From JALZOC01 sp038320555 (GTDB lineage Bacteria > Acidobacteriota > Vicinamibacteria > Vicinamibacterales > 2-12-FULL-66-21), in assembly GCA_038320555.1 (NCBI GenBank), contig JBBQEJ010000033.1, forward strand, positions 1 to 38,944: a DNA stretch of 38,944 nt, given 5' to 3'. Position 1 is the stretch's first letter; each line of letters opens with the position of its first letter. Position numbers and translations under genes: made by a program. The notes beneath the pieces were generated by a model. It searched no databases, was not told the DNA's origin, and saw only the letters and a program-made list of their open reading frames with translations. Shown one piece after another: positions 8,740 to 18,147 of this stretch.

Positions 8740-9840
8740 TCAGTACTCCGTGAACATCCGCTGAATATCCGCAGCGTCCTTGGTCCTGGTCAACGCCAGC
8801 ATCAAGAGGATGCGAGCCTTTATCGGTGCGAGATCCTCGCCTTGAATCTGCAAGCGCGACGTCGGGGACATTCCGCTCCTCGAGGCGATGCGTCCACCGC
8901 CGGTCCGCGTGGTGGTGACGACGAACACGCCTTTCTCCGTGGCGTACCGGATGCCGTCATCCTGCGTGCCACTCGTCGCGCCCGCGCCGGCCGCCGCGAT
9001 GACGATTCCCTTCGCGCCTTGATCGACGACCGCCTTGATGATGTCGCCCGTCGCGCCCTGGTACGTCATGACGACATCGACCCGAGGGAGCTCCTCGACG
9101 TGCGAGACGTCGAATTCACTCTTTTCGGTGTGGCGCTTCACCACGTCGCGGTAATAGATCACGCGATCGGCGTCGACGACACCGAGAAACCCGTAGTCGC
9201 GTGACTGAAACGTCTGAAGGCGATGCGCGTCGGTCTTGGTGACCTCGCGCGCGGAATTGATCTCGTCGTTCAGCACCACCAGCACGCCTTTGCCGCGCGA
9301 GGCAGGATCTCCGGCCACCCGATACCCCTCGAGCAGATTCGCCGCGCCTTCGTAACCAAGCGTGCTCGGGTTGCGCATGGAACCGACGATCACGACCGGT
9401 TTGTCGGTGTGAACGGTCAAGTCGAGAAAATATGCCGTTTCCTCGAGCGTGTCCGTGCCGCTGGTGACGACGACGCCGGCGAGGTCGCCGTCTTCGGTGA
9501 ACAGCGTATTGATCCGGTTTGCCAGATCGATCCACTGTCTTACTGTCAGCGAGCCGCTGGCGATGTTGGCAAACTGCTCGAATTCAGGACGGACGTAGCG
9601 TTCGATGCCCGGCATGGAGTTGACGAGCTCTTCGGCTGTGAGTCTTCCGCCGGTTCGGTTCGAGATGGTTCCACCGGTCGCAACGAGCCGGACCCGGGGC
9701 AGAACGGTGCCCGGCGGTGTTGGGGCGGCCTGCGTGGCCTTCGTTTCGGGAGTGGTGTGGGATAAAACGGCACAGGCCGCCAACCCGGGGCCCCCAAACA
9801 CTGTCAGAATCAGGGTTGCCCCGGCGACCGCTCCGCGCAT
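8740..9840 (-). CDS. type II L-asparaginase, probable lipoprotein
   Basis: A 366-residue asparaginase/glutaminase that hydrolyses Asn to Asp and ammonia outside the cytoplasm. The start ATG at 9840 is chosen because a signal sequence follows with a lipobox-like LAAC (C23); the open frame upstream is Arg-rich shadow. Catalytic motifs are both present. VATGGTIS holds the first Thr (T58), and VVTSGTDTLEE holds the T129-D130 pair. The Lys that completes the second site is probably in REVTKTDAHR. The length suits the family. The gene converges on the esterase with a heptamer array between the two stops. Glutaminase activity or aspartyl-peptide substrates cannot be excluded. Confidence 0.93.
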   Translation of the reverse strand: MRGAVAGATLILTVFGGPGLAACAVLSHTTPETKATQAAPTPPGTVLPRVRLVATGGTISNRTGGRLTAEELVNSMPGIERYVRPEFEQFANIASGSLTVRQWIDLANRINTLFTEDGDLAGVVVTSGTDTLEETAYFLDLTVHTDKPVVIVGSMRNPSTLGYEGAANLLEGYRVAGDPASRGKGVLVVLNDEINSAREVTKTDAHRLQTFQSRDYGFLGVVDADRVIYYRDVVKRHTEKSEFDVSHVEELPRVDVVMTYQGATGDIIKAVVDQGAKGIVIAAAGAGATSGTQDDGIRYATEKGVFVVTTTRTGGGRIASRSGMSPTSRLQIQGEDLAPIKARILLMLALTRTKDAADIQRMFTEY

Positions 9841-9848
9841 GGCGCTAA

Positions 9849-10064
9849 CTATAGCTGAGGATGCGGATTTCCGTGCGCGAGGGAGAGCCAGCGGCTGAGT
9901 TGCGCGGCGGCCTCTGTCGGCGTGGCACCGTAAAACGGCATCGTGGCGGTCGATCCGCCTGGCACGCGCGCGACTTGCGCGCGCCATTTTCCAGCGCCGA
10001 CCGACGAGACTTCAATCCGGTACTCGCGTCCGTTGATGACGTATTCAAAGCGATGAAGATTCAC
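9849..10064 (-). CDS. small protein with W-x-A ... EA ... W pattern
   Basis: A 71-residue frame starting at GTG, just upstream of the asparaginase gene on the same strand (8-base gap), so likely cotranscribed. I do not recognise a named family. The first half alternates as beta strands (HRFEYVINGREYRIEVS, WRAQVARV), followed by a loop with PGG and then a helix starting GATPTEAAAQLSRWLSLA. This beta-beta-beta-alpha layout resembles HicB-like small folds, which is inference. The protein at 19108-19284 shows the same W-x-A, G-x-T-x2-EA and final W pattern. No Shine-Dalgarno sequence is visible. The consistent amphipathic helix and plausible coding bias support a real gene. Confidence 0.6.
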   Translation of the reverse strand: MNLHRFEYVINGREYRIEVSSVGAGKWRAQVARVPGGSTATMPFYGATPTEAAAQLSRWLSLAHGNPHPQL

Positions 10065-10319
10065 GGTGGGCGCCGCCGATGCAAAAAGTGGATCAGACAG
10101 AACGTGTAGTCTAGCGCCGTGATGGTGGCAAACAAGCGAAAGAACCATCGAAGACGCATCCACAGAGTGCACGGAGGCGTATTTGAGGGGTGAATCGTAC
10201 GAAAAAAAAATGAATTGTCGGAACTTCCACAACGGATCCACCGTCGTTCCACACCTTTTCCACAACGTGGCGTGGTGCGGTGCTTGACCGTGCTCGTGAG
10301 GACAATTAGGCTGGAATTC
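10065..10319. other. intergenic region with four TCCACA boxes and an A-tract
   Basis: This 255-base gap holds no gene that I can support. It contains TCCACA at 10159, 10226, 10248 and 10259. The last three are spaced by 22 and 11 bp, that is, on one helix face. The last is TTTTCCACA, one mismatch from the E. coli DnaA box TTATCCACA and identical to the box reported for cyanobacteria. A run of nine A lies at 10202-10210. The region separates divergent genes and must also carry their promoters. Confidence 0.55.
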
Positions 10320-11702
10320 TTGATTGCCAACAGGCCGGTTCGCACCTGCGTGCTCCTGTCGCTGCTCGTGCTGGCGTGCTCGGCGCGCGCCGATGCGGCG
10401 GAGTCTGTGCTCTACAGGCTGTTTCTGATGGACGGCACGACGCTCATCAGCTACGGCGAGTTCGCGCGGGTGGCCGACCGCGTGGTGTTTTCCATCCCGC
10501 TCGGAGACACGACCGAGTCGCCGGCCCTTCAACTCGTGAGCATTCCTCAGTCGTCGGTCGATTGGGAGCGCACCGACCGGTACTCGGACGCCGTACGTGC
10601 GCGGCGATTCGCCGAAACACGGGGCGAGAACGATTTCGCGGGCCTCAGCAGCCGTGTAACCGATGCGCTCAACCAGATTGCGCTGACGAGCGATCCCGCC
10701 CGGCGTCTCGCGATGGCGGTGGAAGCTCGCGGCAATCTCGCGCGCTGGCCGGGCGAGAACTTCGGTTATCGCGCCACGGATGTCGCGCAGCTCGTCGGGA
10801 TGCTCGACGAAGTGATTTCGGAACTGCGGGTCGCGGCCGGGCAATCCAGTTTCGATGTGAGTCTCGTGGCGAACGTCACACCGCCGGCGGCCGAGGACCT
10901 GCTTCCCACTCCAGGGTTCCGGGAAACGATGGAACAGGCGGTGGCGGCGGCCTCCGCGACCTCCGAGCCCACCGAGCGCGTGTCGCTGCTTCGCGCCGTT
11001 GCGGCCGCTCTTCAGGAACCGGCGCGGGCAGGAGGGTGGGAGGCCGCCCTGCACGCGCGCGCATCGTCTGAGCTGGTCGTCGAGTTGCGCCTCGACAAAT
11101 CGTACACGGATCTTTCGTCGTCAGCGATCGCCGCCGGGACCGCGCGCGCGGCCCGTGGCGACGTGACCGGCGTGCAGTCGCTGGTGCAAACGGTGCTGAA
11201 GACGGACGATCGGCTTGGCCGGCGCCGCCCCCAGGAAACGGCCGCGTTGCTCGCGTTTCTCGATCTTCGCCTCGATGAAGCGCGTCGGCTGCGGCTGGCC
11301 CGTGATGCCTGGGCACTGCGCATGGGGTTGTTCAGGACCTACCGCACAGCGATCGCCCCGGTGATCGACGAGCTGCGTCGATCGACCCGTTCACTCGAGA
11401 GCATTCGCCAGCTTGCGGGTCCGGAACCGCGGCTGCTGCCGCGTCTCGAACAGCGGCTCGTGATGGGGAAGCTGGAGATCGCGGCGATCACGCCGCCGGT
11501 TGAACTCCAGCCGGCGCATGAGCTGCTCGCCGCGGCATTTCAAATGGCGCGGCGGGCGGCGACGGGGCGCCGGAACGCGGTATCATCAGGAAACATGACG
11601 CTCGCGTGGGAAGCGTCGTCGGCCGCGGCCGGCGCGCTCATGCTGCTCGAACGCGCGGCCCAGGAACTCGATCGACTCACGGCACCACCTTCAAACCGGT
11701 GA
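10320..11702 (+). CDS. exported protein of unknown function, first gene of the addBA run
   Basis: About 460 residues with a signal peptide (IANRPVRTCVLLSLLVLACSARADA). I place the start at the TTG at 10320 because it gives a normal n-region, but the frame is open from 10215 and a GTG at 10290 is possible. After the signal, a short beta-rich segment (YRLFLMDGTTLISYGEFARVADRVVFSIPL) resembles the start of SHOCT/DUF-type 'DGT..SYGE' envelope proteins. The rest is predicted almost wholly helical with many Arg, Ala and Leu, including LDLRLDEARRLRLARDAW. No catalytic motif is seen. The stop overlaps the addB start as GTGA, which ties its expression to the recombination genes; why an exported protein is there is unclear. 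Confidence 0.8.
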   Translation: MIANRPVRTCVLLSLLVLACSARADAAESVLYRLFLMDGTTLISYGEFARVADRVVFSIPLGDTTESPALQLVSIPQSSVDWERTDRYSDAVRARRFAETRGENDFAGLSSRVTDALNQIALTSDPARRLAMAVEARGNLARWPGENFGYRATDVAQLVGMLDEVISELRVAAGQSSFDVSLVANVTPPAAEDLLPTPGFRETMEQAVAAASATSEPTERVSLLRAVAAALQEPARAGGWEAALHARASSELVVELRLDKSYTDLSSSAIAAGTARAARGDVTGVQSLVQTVLKTDDRLGRRRPQETAALLAFLDLRLDEARRLRLARDAWALRMGLFRTYRTAIAPVIDELRRSTRSLESIRQLAGPEPRLLPRLEQRLVMGKLEIAAITPPVELQPAHELLAAAFQMARRAATGRRNAVSSGNMTLAWEASSAAAGALMLLERAAQELDRLTAPPSNR

Positions 11703-14700
11703 TCACCCCACGCATCACCCGCCTCTTGCGGGTGGCTGACTTGCAAGCCATGCACGCGTACCTCGCGGGGTGCGCGGCCGGCGCAGACGCGCGGGCGTGC
11801 GCGGTCATCGTTCCCACCCGCGGCGCGGGCGAAGCGCTGCGGCAAACACTCGAGAATCGATGCCTGACGCCCGAATCGCCGGCTCTGGTGCTGCCCGACA
11901 TCGTCACGCGCGGCGAATTCTACGATCACCTTCACGCGCGTCTCCCGAACGCGCCGGCGAAGCTGACGGACTTCGAACGCGAAGTCATCTTCCGGCGTTC
12001 GGCGATCGAGGCCGCCTCGGAGGGTACACCCCCGCCCTTCCGTCTTCGCGCCGGCCTCATCGTCGAGATTCTCGGCTTCTACGACGAACTGCGGCGGCGG
12101 GATAAGACCGTGGCCGCGTTCGAGCGTCTGATGATCGGCAGCCTCGAATCGAGCGCGGACACCGATCGGGGGGCCGAACGGTTGCTGCGCCTGACACGGT
12201 TTCTCGCCGCTGCGTTTGCGATCTTCGAGCAGAGGATTGCGGCGACCTGTCGTGTAGACGAGCACGGCCTGCGCGCGTTGATCGTAGGAGGCGGTCTTTC
12301 CGTGGCGGGCGATCTTACCGGAGGGCTGCGAGCCCGCGCATCCCCCGGATCCCGGATCCCGGAGACCGGATCCCGGGACGCGACTCTTGCGTACCGTCAT
12401 GTTGTCGTGACCGTGGCGGATCAGGCCGCCGATCCGCGCGGGCTCTGGCTGGCCGACTACGATTTGCTGGCGCGGATGCCTGGCCTCGATCGACTCGACA
12501 TCGTTGCGACCGAGAACGTGCTGGCTGCCGGTTATCACCAGCGCCTCCACGACGTGCTGCCGGGGATCGAGGAGGAGCGGTTCGCCTCGCCGGCGTCCGT
12601 GCCCGTGCTGGCCGTTCCCGGGACGCCGGCGGGCGGCGACACCAGACGTTGGATGGTGTGTCGCGATCGAGAGGAGGAGCTCGTGGATGTCGCGCGAACC
12701 GTGAAGCGACGCTCCGAGAACCGCCTCGACCGGACCGCTGTCGTGTTTCAGCGTCCGCTGCCGTACCTGTATCTGGCGCGACAGGTATTTGCCGATGCGG
12801 AGATTCCGTATCAGGCGCTCGATGCGCTGCCGCTCGCGGCGGAACCCTTTGCTGCCGCCATCGATCTGATTTTCTCGTTCGCGCTGGCGGAGGGCACGCG
12901 TGCCACGCTTGTCGAGCTCCTGGCTTCGCCGCTCTGGTCGTTTGAGAGCGACGGCGCCGTCGTCGAACGAGCGGACGTCGCGGCTGCCGATGCCAGGCTA
13001 CGTGAGGTGAAGTACGTCGGCGGGTGGGATCGGTTGGCGTCGCTCGCCAGTGATTCCGCGAGAGTTGCGTCTGCCGATGCAGGACGCCGGCGCCCAGGCT
13101 CGAGGTCGACGCGGGCGTCAGCTGCGTTACGAGCCGCGTCTGCGGCGGCGGTTGAACTGCAACCGATGATCGATGCGACCTCCGCCTCCGTCCAGGTCGC
13201 TGCGCTCCTCGCCTTTATTGCCGCGCACGAACGACTGCCGGATCCCCGCGATGAATGGTCCGGACGGCAGCTTCGCGCGCGCGCGGCCGTGCTGGCCGCG
13301 CTCGAATCGCTCCGGGCGGCCCACCAGTCGCACGATGATGCGCCGGTGCCGCTGGCGGAGCTATTGAACACGGTGAGGCGCTGGATCGAGGGCCAGACGT
13401 TCTCGCCCCGCACCGGCACCCGCGGGCTGAGGCTTCTCGACGCGTCGTCGGCCGCGTACGCCGACGTCGATGAGCTGCTTCTTACCGGACTCGTGGAGTC
13501 GGACTGGCCCGACCGCGGCCGCCGCAGCATCTTCTATCCTGCCTCCTTGCTGGCACAGGTCGGGTGGCCCGCCGACGCGGATCGGCTCGCCGCCGCGCGC
13601 GCCCGGTTTCAGGATTTGCTGCGTCTCGGCCGAGTGCGTGTTTCGGTCTCGACCTTCACCCTCGAGGACGACGCGATTGTGCCGGCGTCGGCGTTCCTCG
13701 AAGAGCTTGAGAGGGCGGGGCTTCCGATCGAGCGCGTGCCTCCGGCACGCTGCTCGCGGGTCTTCCTCCACGAAGCGATCTCGGAAGATCCCGTCGCCGC
13801 CGCTGCGCTCGGCGGCAGGCCGCTCGAATGGCTGATGCTGCGCGCCGCGCGCTCGCCGGCGGCGGGGGGCATGTACCATGGCGCCGCAGGTGCCCGGGAG
13901 GCAGGTGTCTACGCGGTGAGCAGCATCGAGCGCTACCTCGATTGCCCGTTCAAGTACTTCGCCGGGTACGTGCTCCGTCTGCCTGAGGAACGCGCCGAGG
14001 AATCCGGATTGACGCCGCAGGAGCGGGGGCAGTTCCTGCACGAGGTGTTCGAAGCTTTCTTCTTCGAGTGGCAGTCCTCCGGCCGGGGCACTCTGACGAC
14101 GGAAAACCTGGCAGACGCCGTCGCGATATTCGAGAGCATCGCGGAGACCCAGCTCGCGACGTTGCCGGAATCCGAGCGCGCTCTCGAACGCACCCATCTG
14201 CTGGGATCCGCCGCCGCCCCCGGGCTGGCTGAACGGGCCTTTGCGTTCGAGATCGAGCATGGCGGCCAGGTCGTCGAACGGCTGCTCGAACACGAGCTCG
14301 AGGGCGCGTTCATCTTCAAGACCGCCGCCGGCCCCCGAACGGTGTGTCTGCGGGCCAAGGCGGATCGCATCGACCTCATGGCCGACGGCACGCTGCGCGT
14401 TGTCGATTACAAACTCGGCAAGGCGCCGAAGCCTCACCGCGCGCTGCAGTTGCCGGTCTACGGTGTCTGCGCGGAGCAGTCGCTCGAAGGGCGTCACGGC
14501 CGCAGCTGGACGCTGGGCCGTGCCGGCTACGTGGCGTTCCGAGAGAAGAATGCGTTCGTTGCGCTTGGCGCCTCGTCCTCGCTGGCCGAAGCGGTCGGCG
14601 CCGGAGGGGAGCGGTTGTTCGCCGCCATCGACGGGATCGAGCGGGGTGAGTTCCCGCCGAATCCCGACGAGCCATTCATCTGCACGCGCTGCGGCTATGC

Positions 14701-14737
14701 CTCGGTGTGCCGCAAGGACTACGTCGGCGATGAGTGA
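11699..14737 (+). CDS. addB: AddB-like helicase-nuclease subunit
   Basis: A 1012-residue AddB-type subunit of the AddAB double-strand-break resection complex. The GTG at 11699 overlaps the previous stop (GTGA), and homology-like sequence begins there. The N-terminal half is an inactive helicase scaffold: VIVPTRGAGEALR replaces a true Walker A. The C-terminal part is a PD-(D/E)XK nuclease with DYK at D903-K905 (after AKADRIDLM). The Fe-S staple is complete: C749 in YLDCPFKYF, then C995, C998 and C1004 in the C-x2-C-x5-C end. An in-frame 35-base heptamer array at 12344-12378 inserts about a dozen residues near 216-227. The next gene starts 8 bases before this stop. Confidence 0.92.
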   Translation: MITPRITRLLRVADLQAMHAYLAGCAAGADARACAVIVPTRGAGEALRQTLENRCLTPESPALVLPDIVTRGEFYDHLHARLPNAPAKLTDFEREVIFRRSAIEAASEGTPPPFRLRAGLIVEILGFYDELRRRDKTVAAFERLMIGSLESSADTDRGAERLLRLTRFLAAAFAIFEQRIAATCRVDEHGLRALIVGGGLSVAGDLTGGLRARASPGSRIPETGSRDATLAYRHVVVTVADQAADPRGLWLADYDLLARMPGLDRLDIVATENVLAAGYHQRLHDVLPGIEEERFASPASVPVLAVPGTPAGGDTRRWMVCRDREEELVDVARTVKRRSENRLDRTAVVFQRPLPYLYLARQVFADAEIPYQALDALPLAAEPFAAAIDLIFSFALAEGTRATLVELLASPLWSFESDGAVVERADVAAADARLREVKYVGGWDRLASLASDSARVASADAGRRRPGSRSTRASAALRAASAAAVELQPMIDATSASVQVAALLAFIAAHERLPDPRDEWSGRQLRARAAVLAALESLRAAHQSHDDAPVPLAELLNTVRRWIEGQTFSPRTGTRGLRLLDASSAAYADVDELLLTGLVESDWPDRGRRSIFYPASLLAQVGWPADADRLAAARARFQDLLRLGRVRVSVSTFTLEDDAIVPASAFLEELERAGLPIERVPPARCSRVFLHEAISEDPVAAAALGGRPLEWLMLRAARSPAAGGMYHGAAGAREAGVYAVSSIERYLDCPFKYFAGYVLRLPEERAEESGLTPQERGQFLHEVFEAFFFEWQSSGRGTLTTENLADAVAIFESIAETQLATLPESERALERTHLLGSAAAPGLAERAFAFEIEHGGQVVERLLEHELEGAFIFKTAAGPRTVCLRAKADRIDLMADGTLRVVDYKLGKAPKPHRALQLPVYGVCAEQSLEGRHGRSWTLGRAGYVAFREKNAFVALGASSSLAEAVGAGGERLFAAIDGIERGEFPPNPDEPFICTRCGYASVCRKDYVGDE
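12344..12378. repeat. heptamer array inside addB
   Basis: Five contiguous 7-bp units (cccggat twice, cccggag, accggat, cccggga) lie within the addB reading frame. They encode a low-complexity SPGSRIPETGSRD stretch between two ordinary-looking segments. The 35-base length is not a multiple of three, so the surrounding frame has accommodated it with flanking bases. Confidence 0.85.
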
Positions 14738-17700
14738 CGCGCGCGATCACACGTCAACGTCACAGCTTTCGCTTTTTGACGGAGGCGAGTCGCCAGCGGA
14801 GGAGCGCACCCACGCTGTTGTCGAGACAGCCGGCGCCGTCGATCCCGATCGCAGCGCGCGCGACTTCGCTGTCGACCCGCGCCACAACGTCGTCCTTGAA
14901 GCCTCTGCCGGTACCGGCAAAACGTCGGTGCTCGTGTGGCGCTACATCAATCTGCTGAAGGCCGGCGTGGAGCCCGGCAATATTCTCGCGATGACGTTCA
15001 CGCGTAAGGCCGCAGCCGAGATGCGGGAGCGCATCATCCGGGAATTGAAAGAGGCCGCGGCGCGCTCGGAGTTCGATCAGGCACGCTGGAATGACGTACG
15101 CGATCGGCTCGGCGAGATCGCGATCAGCACCATCGATGCGTTCTGTTTGTCGCTGTTGCGAGAATTTCCGCTCGAGGCAGATCTGGATCCTGGCTTCGAG
15201 ATGGCGGACGAGACCGAGGTGCCCAGGCTTGTCGAAGAGTCGCTCGATCGCTCGCTTCGGATCTTTGCCGGCCTTGCCAGAACCGAGCCCGACGTCGCGC
15301 TCGTCCTCGCGCAGCTCGGCGTCTCACGCACCCGGGAGGGACTGGCGTCGCTGCTCGAGCGGCGTCTCGTCGCGTGGAGCGCGCTCGACCGCTTCCTGGC
15401 GCGCGGCCCTTCGGACCTGACGGCGGAGATCGTCTGCCGGCGCGCCGCAACCGCGCTGCAGGATGCACTCCGCGCGGTACCCGGTGGCATGGCCCGGTTC
15501 CTCGCCGCTGGCCCCGTCGATCACTCGCGCTATCGGCTCCTGATCCGCGATCTCAACCGCCTGACCAATCTCGAGCGTGCGGGCGATGCGCAGATCCGCG
15601 GCGTGCTCGAGCGCGCCGCGGCCCATTTCCTCACCGCCGAGGGGAAGGCGCGCAAGAGCGGCGCCATCCCGCCCTACAAGGGCGAGCGGGATTACCCGTC
15701 GGCCGAGGCGTCCAAGCGTCACCGCGCCGCCGCCTTTCAGGTCGCGCCGCATGTCGAGAAGGTCATGGCGGGCTTCACGCGCGATCTCAACGTCGTCCTC
15801 GCTCGAGGCATCAAGCGGATGTTCGCGATAGCGCTCGCGCAATACCGCAAGGCGCTCGACGATCGATCGATCCTCGATTTTTCTGACGTGCTTCAGCGAG
15901 CGCTGCATCTGCTGCGCCAGATGGACGAGTTTTCACAGAGCCGTTTTCGCCTGGAATCGCGGTACCACCATGTCCTGGTCGATGAATTCCAGGATACGAG
16001 CCGCGCGCAATGGGAGCTCGTGTCGCTTCTGATCCAGTCATGGGGCGAAGGACTGGGCCTCGCCACGCAGCCGTCGATTTTCATTGTGGGCGATCGAAAG
16101 CAGTCGATTTACCGGTTTCGCGATGCGGAGGTCGCGGTGCTCCAGGAGGCCGGGCGATACATTGAAGGGCTGAGGCCCTCTGGTAGTCCCAGGCGTTCGA
16201 TCAGCCGGAGCTTTCGCGCACTGCCGGAACTGCTCGGATTCGTAAACGATCTCTTCGGGGAAATGTCGCAACAGGGGGCCAGGCCGGACGAATTCACCTA
16301 CACACAGTCCGATCGCTTTCCAGTCGACCTCTCCCCGGTTCGGTTCCGCGGACCCGTGCTGGGATTGGCGGTTGCGGACGATCCCGACGCGTGCGCGGGC
16401 GCAGTCGCGCACGAGATCTCGCGGATCCTTCGCGAGGAAACGGTTCGAGACCGCAAGGCCGGAGTTCCGCGGCAGGCGCGGCCCGGAGACATTGCGATCC
16501 TCTTCCGCTCGCGCACGAGCCATCGCGAATTCGAGCACGAGCTGGAGGTGCGCGGCATTCCCACGTACGTCTACAAGGGCCTCGGGTTTTTCGACGCCGA
16601 CGAAATCAAGGACGTGTCGGCGCTCTTGCGCTATCTCGCGGATCCGGGTTCGGATCTTCGAGCCGCGGCATTCCTTCGCTCGCGGTTCGTACGGCTCTCG
16701 GATGGGGCGCTTGCGCGCCTGAGTCCGAAGCTTGCCGCCGCGATCACAGATCCGCGGCCCCCGGAAGCTCTTGCCGCGCTCGACGACGAAGATCGGCGCG
16801 TGCTGGTGCACGTGCGCGCGCGCGCCGGCGCATGGCTCGCGCAGGTGGATCGCGTGCCGCCGGCGGATTTGATCGAGGCGATCCTGCCCGCCACGAGCTA
16901 TGCGTACGAGCTGCGCGGTCCGCGCCGGCAGCAAGCCTGGGAGAATCTCAAGAAAATGCGGGGCCTCATCCGCCGCATTCAGAACCGAGGATACGCGACG
17001 CTGGCGCGCATCGCCGATCACATCGATTCGTTGACCGCGGGCGACGAGTCCAACGCGGTCATCGAGGCGCTGGACGCAGTAAACCTGATGACGGTCCACG
17101 CCTCCAAGGGGCTCGAGTTTCCAATCGTCTTCCTTGTCAACCTGGCCCGAGGCGCAAGCGGCCCCCCACGTCCGGTTCGCATCGTCGTGGACGGCGAGGG
17201 CGGCGAGCCGTCCGTCTCGATCGGTCCGTTCCTGTCCGAGACGGATGAAGTGGAGCGCGAGCGCGAGAAGCAGGAAACGCGGCGGCTGCTTTACGTCGCC
17301 ATGACGCGTGCGCGTGATCGCCTCTACTTGTCCTCCGCGTTGAAAGACGGCGTCCTCGTGGCTGGTCGCGGCAGCCTGGCCGAAGTGCTCCCGGACTCAC
17401 TGAAGCAGCTTTTCAGCCACGCCGCCACGGCCTTCGACGAATGCGACGCCGTCGGATGGACCGGCCAGTCGGGACGGCCGTTCGAGTGGCGGATTTGCAG
17501 AACGCCGGCCGCGCCCGGCGACCGAAGTGCGTTGACCCGGGAGGAGGGCGTCACCGAGGGTTCCGACGGCCATCCTGACGACGCGTTCGGGCCCATCGAG
17601 GATGGGGCAGCGATCGTACGGGTTGCCGTCACGGAGTGGTTGAGCGACGCCATGGGGCCCGACGCGCCGACACGTGGAAGCGACGGCGGTGCGACGGCCG

Positions 17701-18146
17701 GTCTCCTGGTTCATCGGCTGTTTCAGTCCGCGGAGAGCCTGCAGGGTCGTGATGAGGACGCCCAGTTCGCGTACGCACGTGGATTGCTGAACCTCGAAGA
17801 GGTCATCGCCTGCGAGGATATCGACATCGATGCCACGGTGACGACAGCCGTCCTCGCATGGCGCGCGATGCACGCGCGCGCCGATGTTGCCGCCTTGCTG
17901 GCAAGCGGACGCAGGCTGCATGAGGTGCCGTTCTCGATGAAGATGGTCAAGGAGGGCACAGTCGTGGTGCTCCGCGGCGCGATCGATTGCCTGATTCAGA
18001 AAGACGACGGGTCCGTCGTGGTCGTGGAATTCAAAACGGGCCGCCCCCAGTCCTCCCACCAGCAGCAGCTCGACGTGTACGTCGAGGCGGCACGCGCACT
18101 GTTTCCACGAGCTTCGGTGGAAGGACGCCTGATATATCCGGACTGA
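14730..18146 (+). CDS. addA: AddA-like UvrD-type helicase with C-terminal nuclease
   Basis: A 1138-residue SF1 helicase-nuclease that partners AddB in resecting DNA ends for RecA. The ATG at 14730 overlaps the addB stop (ATGAGTGA); the open frame upstream is shadow. Walker A is ASAGTGKT (residues 58-65), followed by MTFTRKAAAEMRER. Walker B is VDEFQDTSRAQ (D418-D422), motif III is in GDRKQSIYRFRDAEV, motif V is VHASKGLEF (H790), and motif VI is VAMTRARDRLYLS (M858 on). The nuclease domain has GAID (D1086) and VEFKTGR (E1100, K1102), so both strands can be cut by the AddAB pair. A short N-terminal LSLFDGG segment resembles clamp- or partner-binding peptides, which is speculative. A DUF488 gene follows after one base. 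Confidence 0.95.
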   Translation: MSDARDHTSTSQLSLFDGGESPAEERTHAVVETAGAVDPDRSARDFAVDPRHNVVLEASAGTGKTSVLVWRYINLLKAGVEPGNILAMTFTRKAAAEMRERIIRELKEAAARSEFDQARWNDVRDRLGEIAISTIDAFCLSLLREFPLEADLDPGFEMADETEVPRLVEESLDRSLRIFAGLARTEPDVALVLAQLGVSRTREGLASLLERRLVAWSALDRFLARGPSDLTAEIVCRRAATALQDALRAVPGGMARFLAAGPVDHSRYRLLIRDLNRLTNLERAGDAQIRGVLERAAAHFLTAEGKARKSGAIPPYKGERDYPSAEASKRHRAAAFQVAPHVEKVMAGFTRDLNVVLARGIKRMFAIALAQYRKALDDRSILDFSDVLQRALHLLRQMDEFSQSRFRLESRYHHVLVDEFQDTSRAQWELVSLLIQSWGEGLGLATQPSIFIVGDRKQSIYRFRDAEVAVLQEAGRYIEGLRPSGSPRRSISRSFRALPELLGFVNDLFGEMSQQGARPDEFTYTQSDRFPVDLSPVRFRGPVLGLAVADDPDACAGAVAHEISRILREETVRDRKAGVPRQARPGDIAILFRSRTSHREFEHELEVRGIPTYVYKGLGFFDADEIKDVSALLRYLADPGSDLRAAAFLRSRFVRLSDGALARLSPKLAAAITDPRPPEALAALDDEDRRVLVHVRARAGAWLAQVDRVPPADLIEAILPATSYAYELRGPRRQQAWENLKKMRGLIRRIQNRGYATLARIADHIDSLTAGDESNAVIEALDAVNLMTVHASKGLEFPIVFLVNLARGASGPPRPVRIVVDGEGGEPSVSIGPFLSETDEVEREREKQETRRLLYVAMTRARDRLYLSSALKDGVLVAGRGSLAEVLPDSLKQLFSHAATAFDECDAVGWTGQSGRPFEWRICRTPAAPGDRSALTREEGVTEGSDGHPDDAFGPIEDGAAIVRVAVTEWLSDAMGPDAPTRGSDGGATAGLLVHRLFQSAESLQGRDEDAQFAYARGLLNLEEVIACEDIDIDATVTTAVLAWRAMHARADVAALLASGRRLHEVPFSMKMVKEGTVVVLRGAIDCLIQKDDGSVVVVEFKTGRPQSSHQQQLDVYVEAARALFPRASVEGRLIYPD

Positions 18147-18147
18147 A

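Noticed and set aside
10215..10319. An extended N-terminus of the exported protein from the TTG at 10215.
   Set aside because: It would place some 35 extra residues before the signal peptide and would read through the TCCACA boxes.
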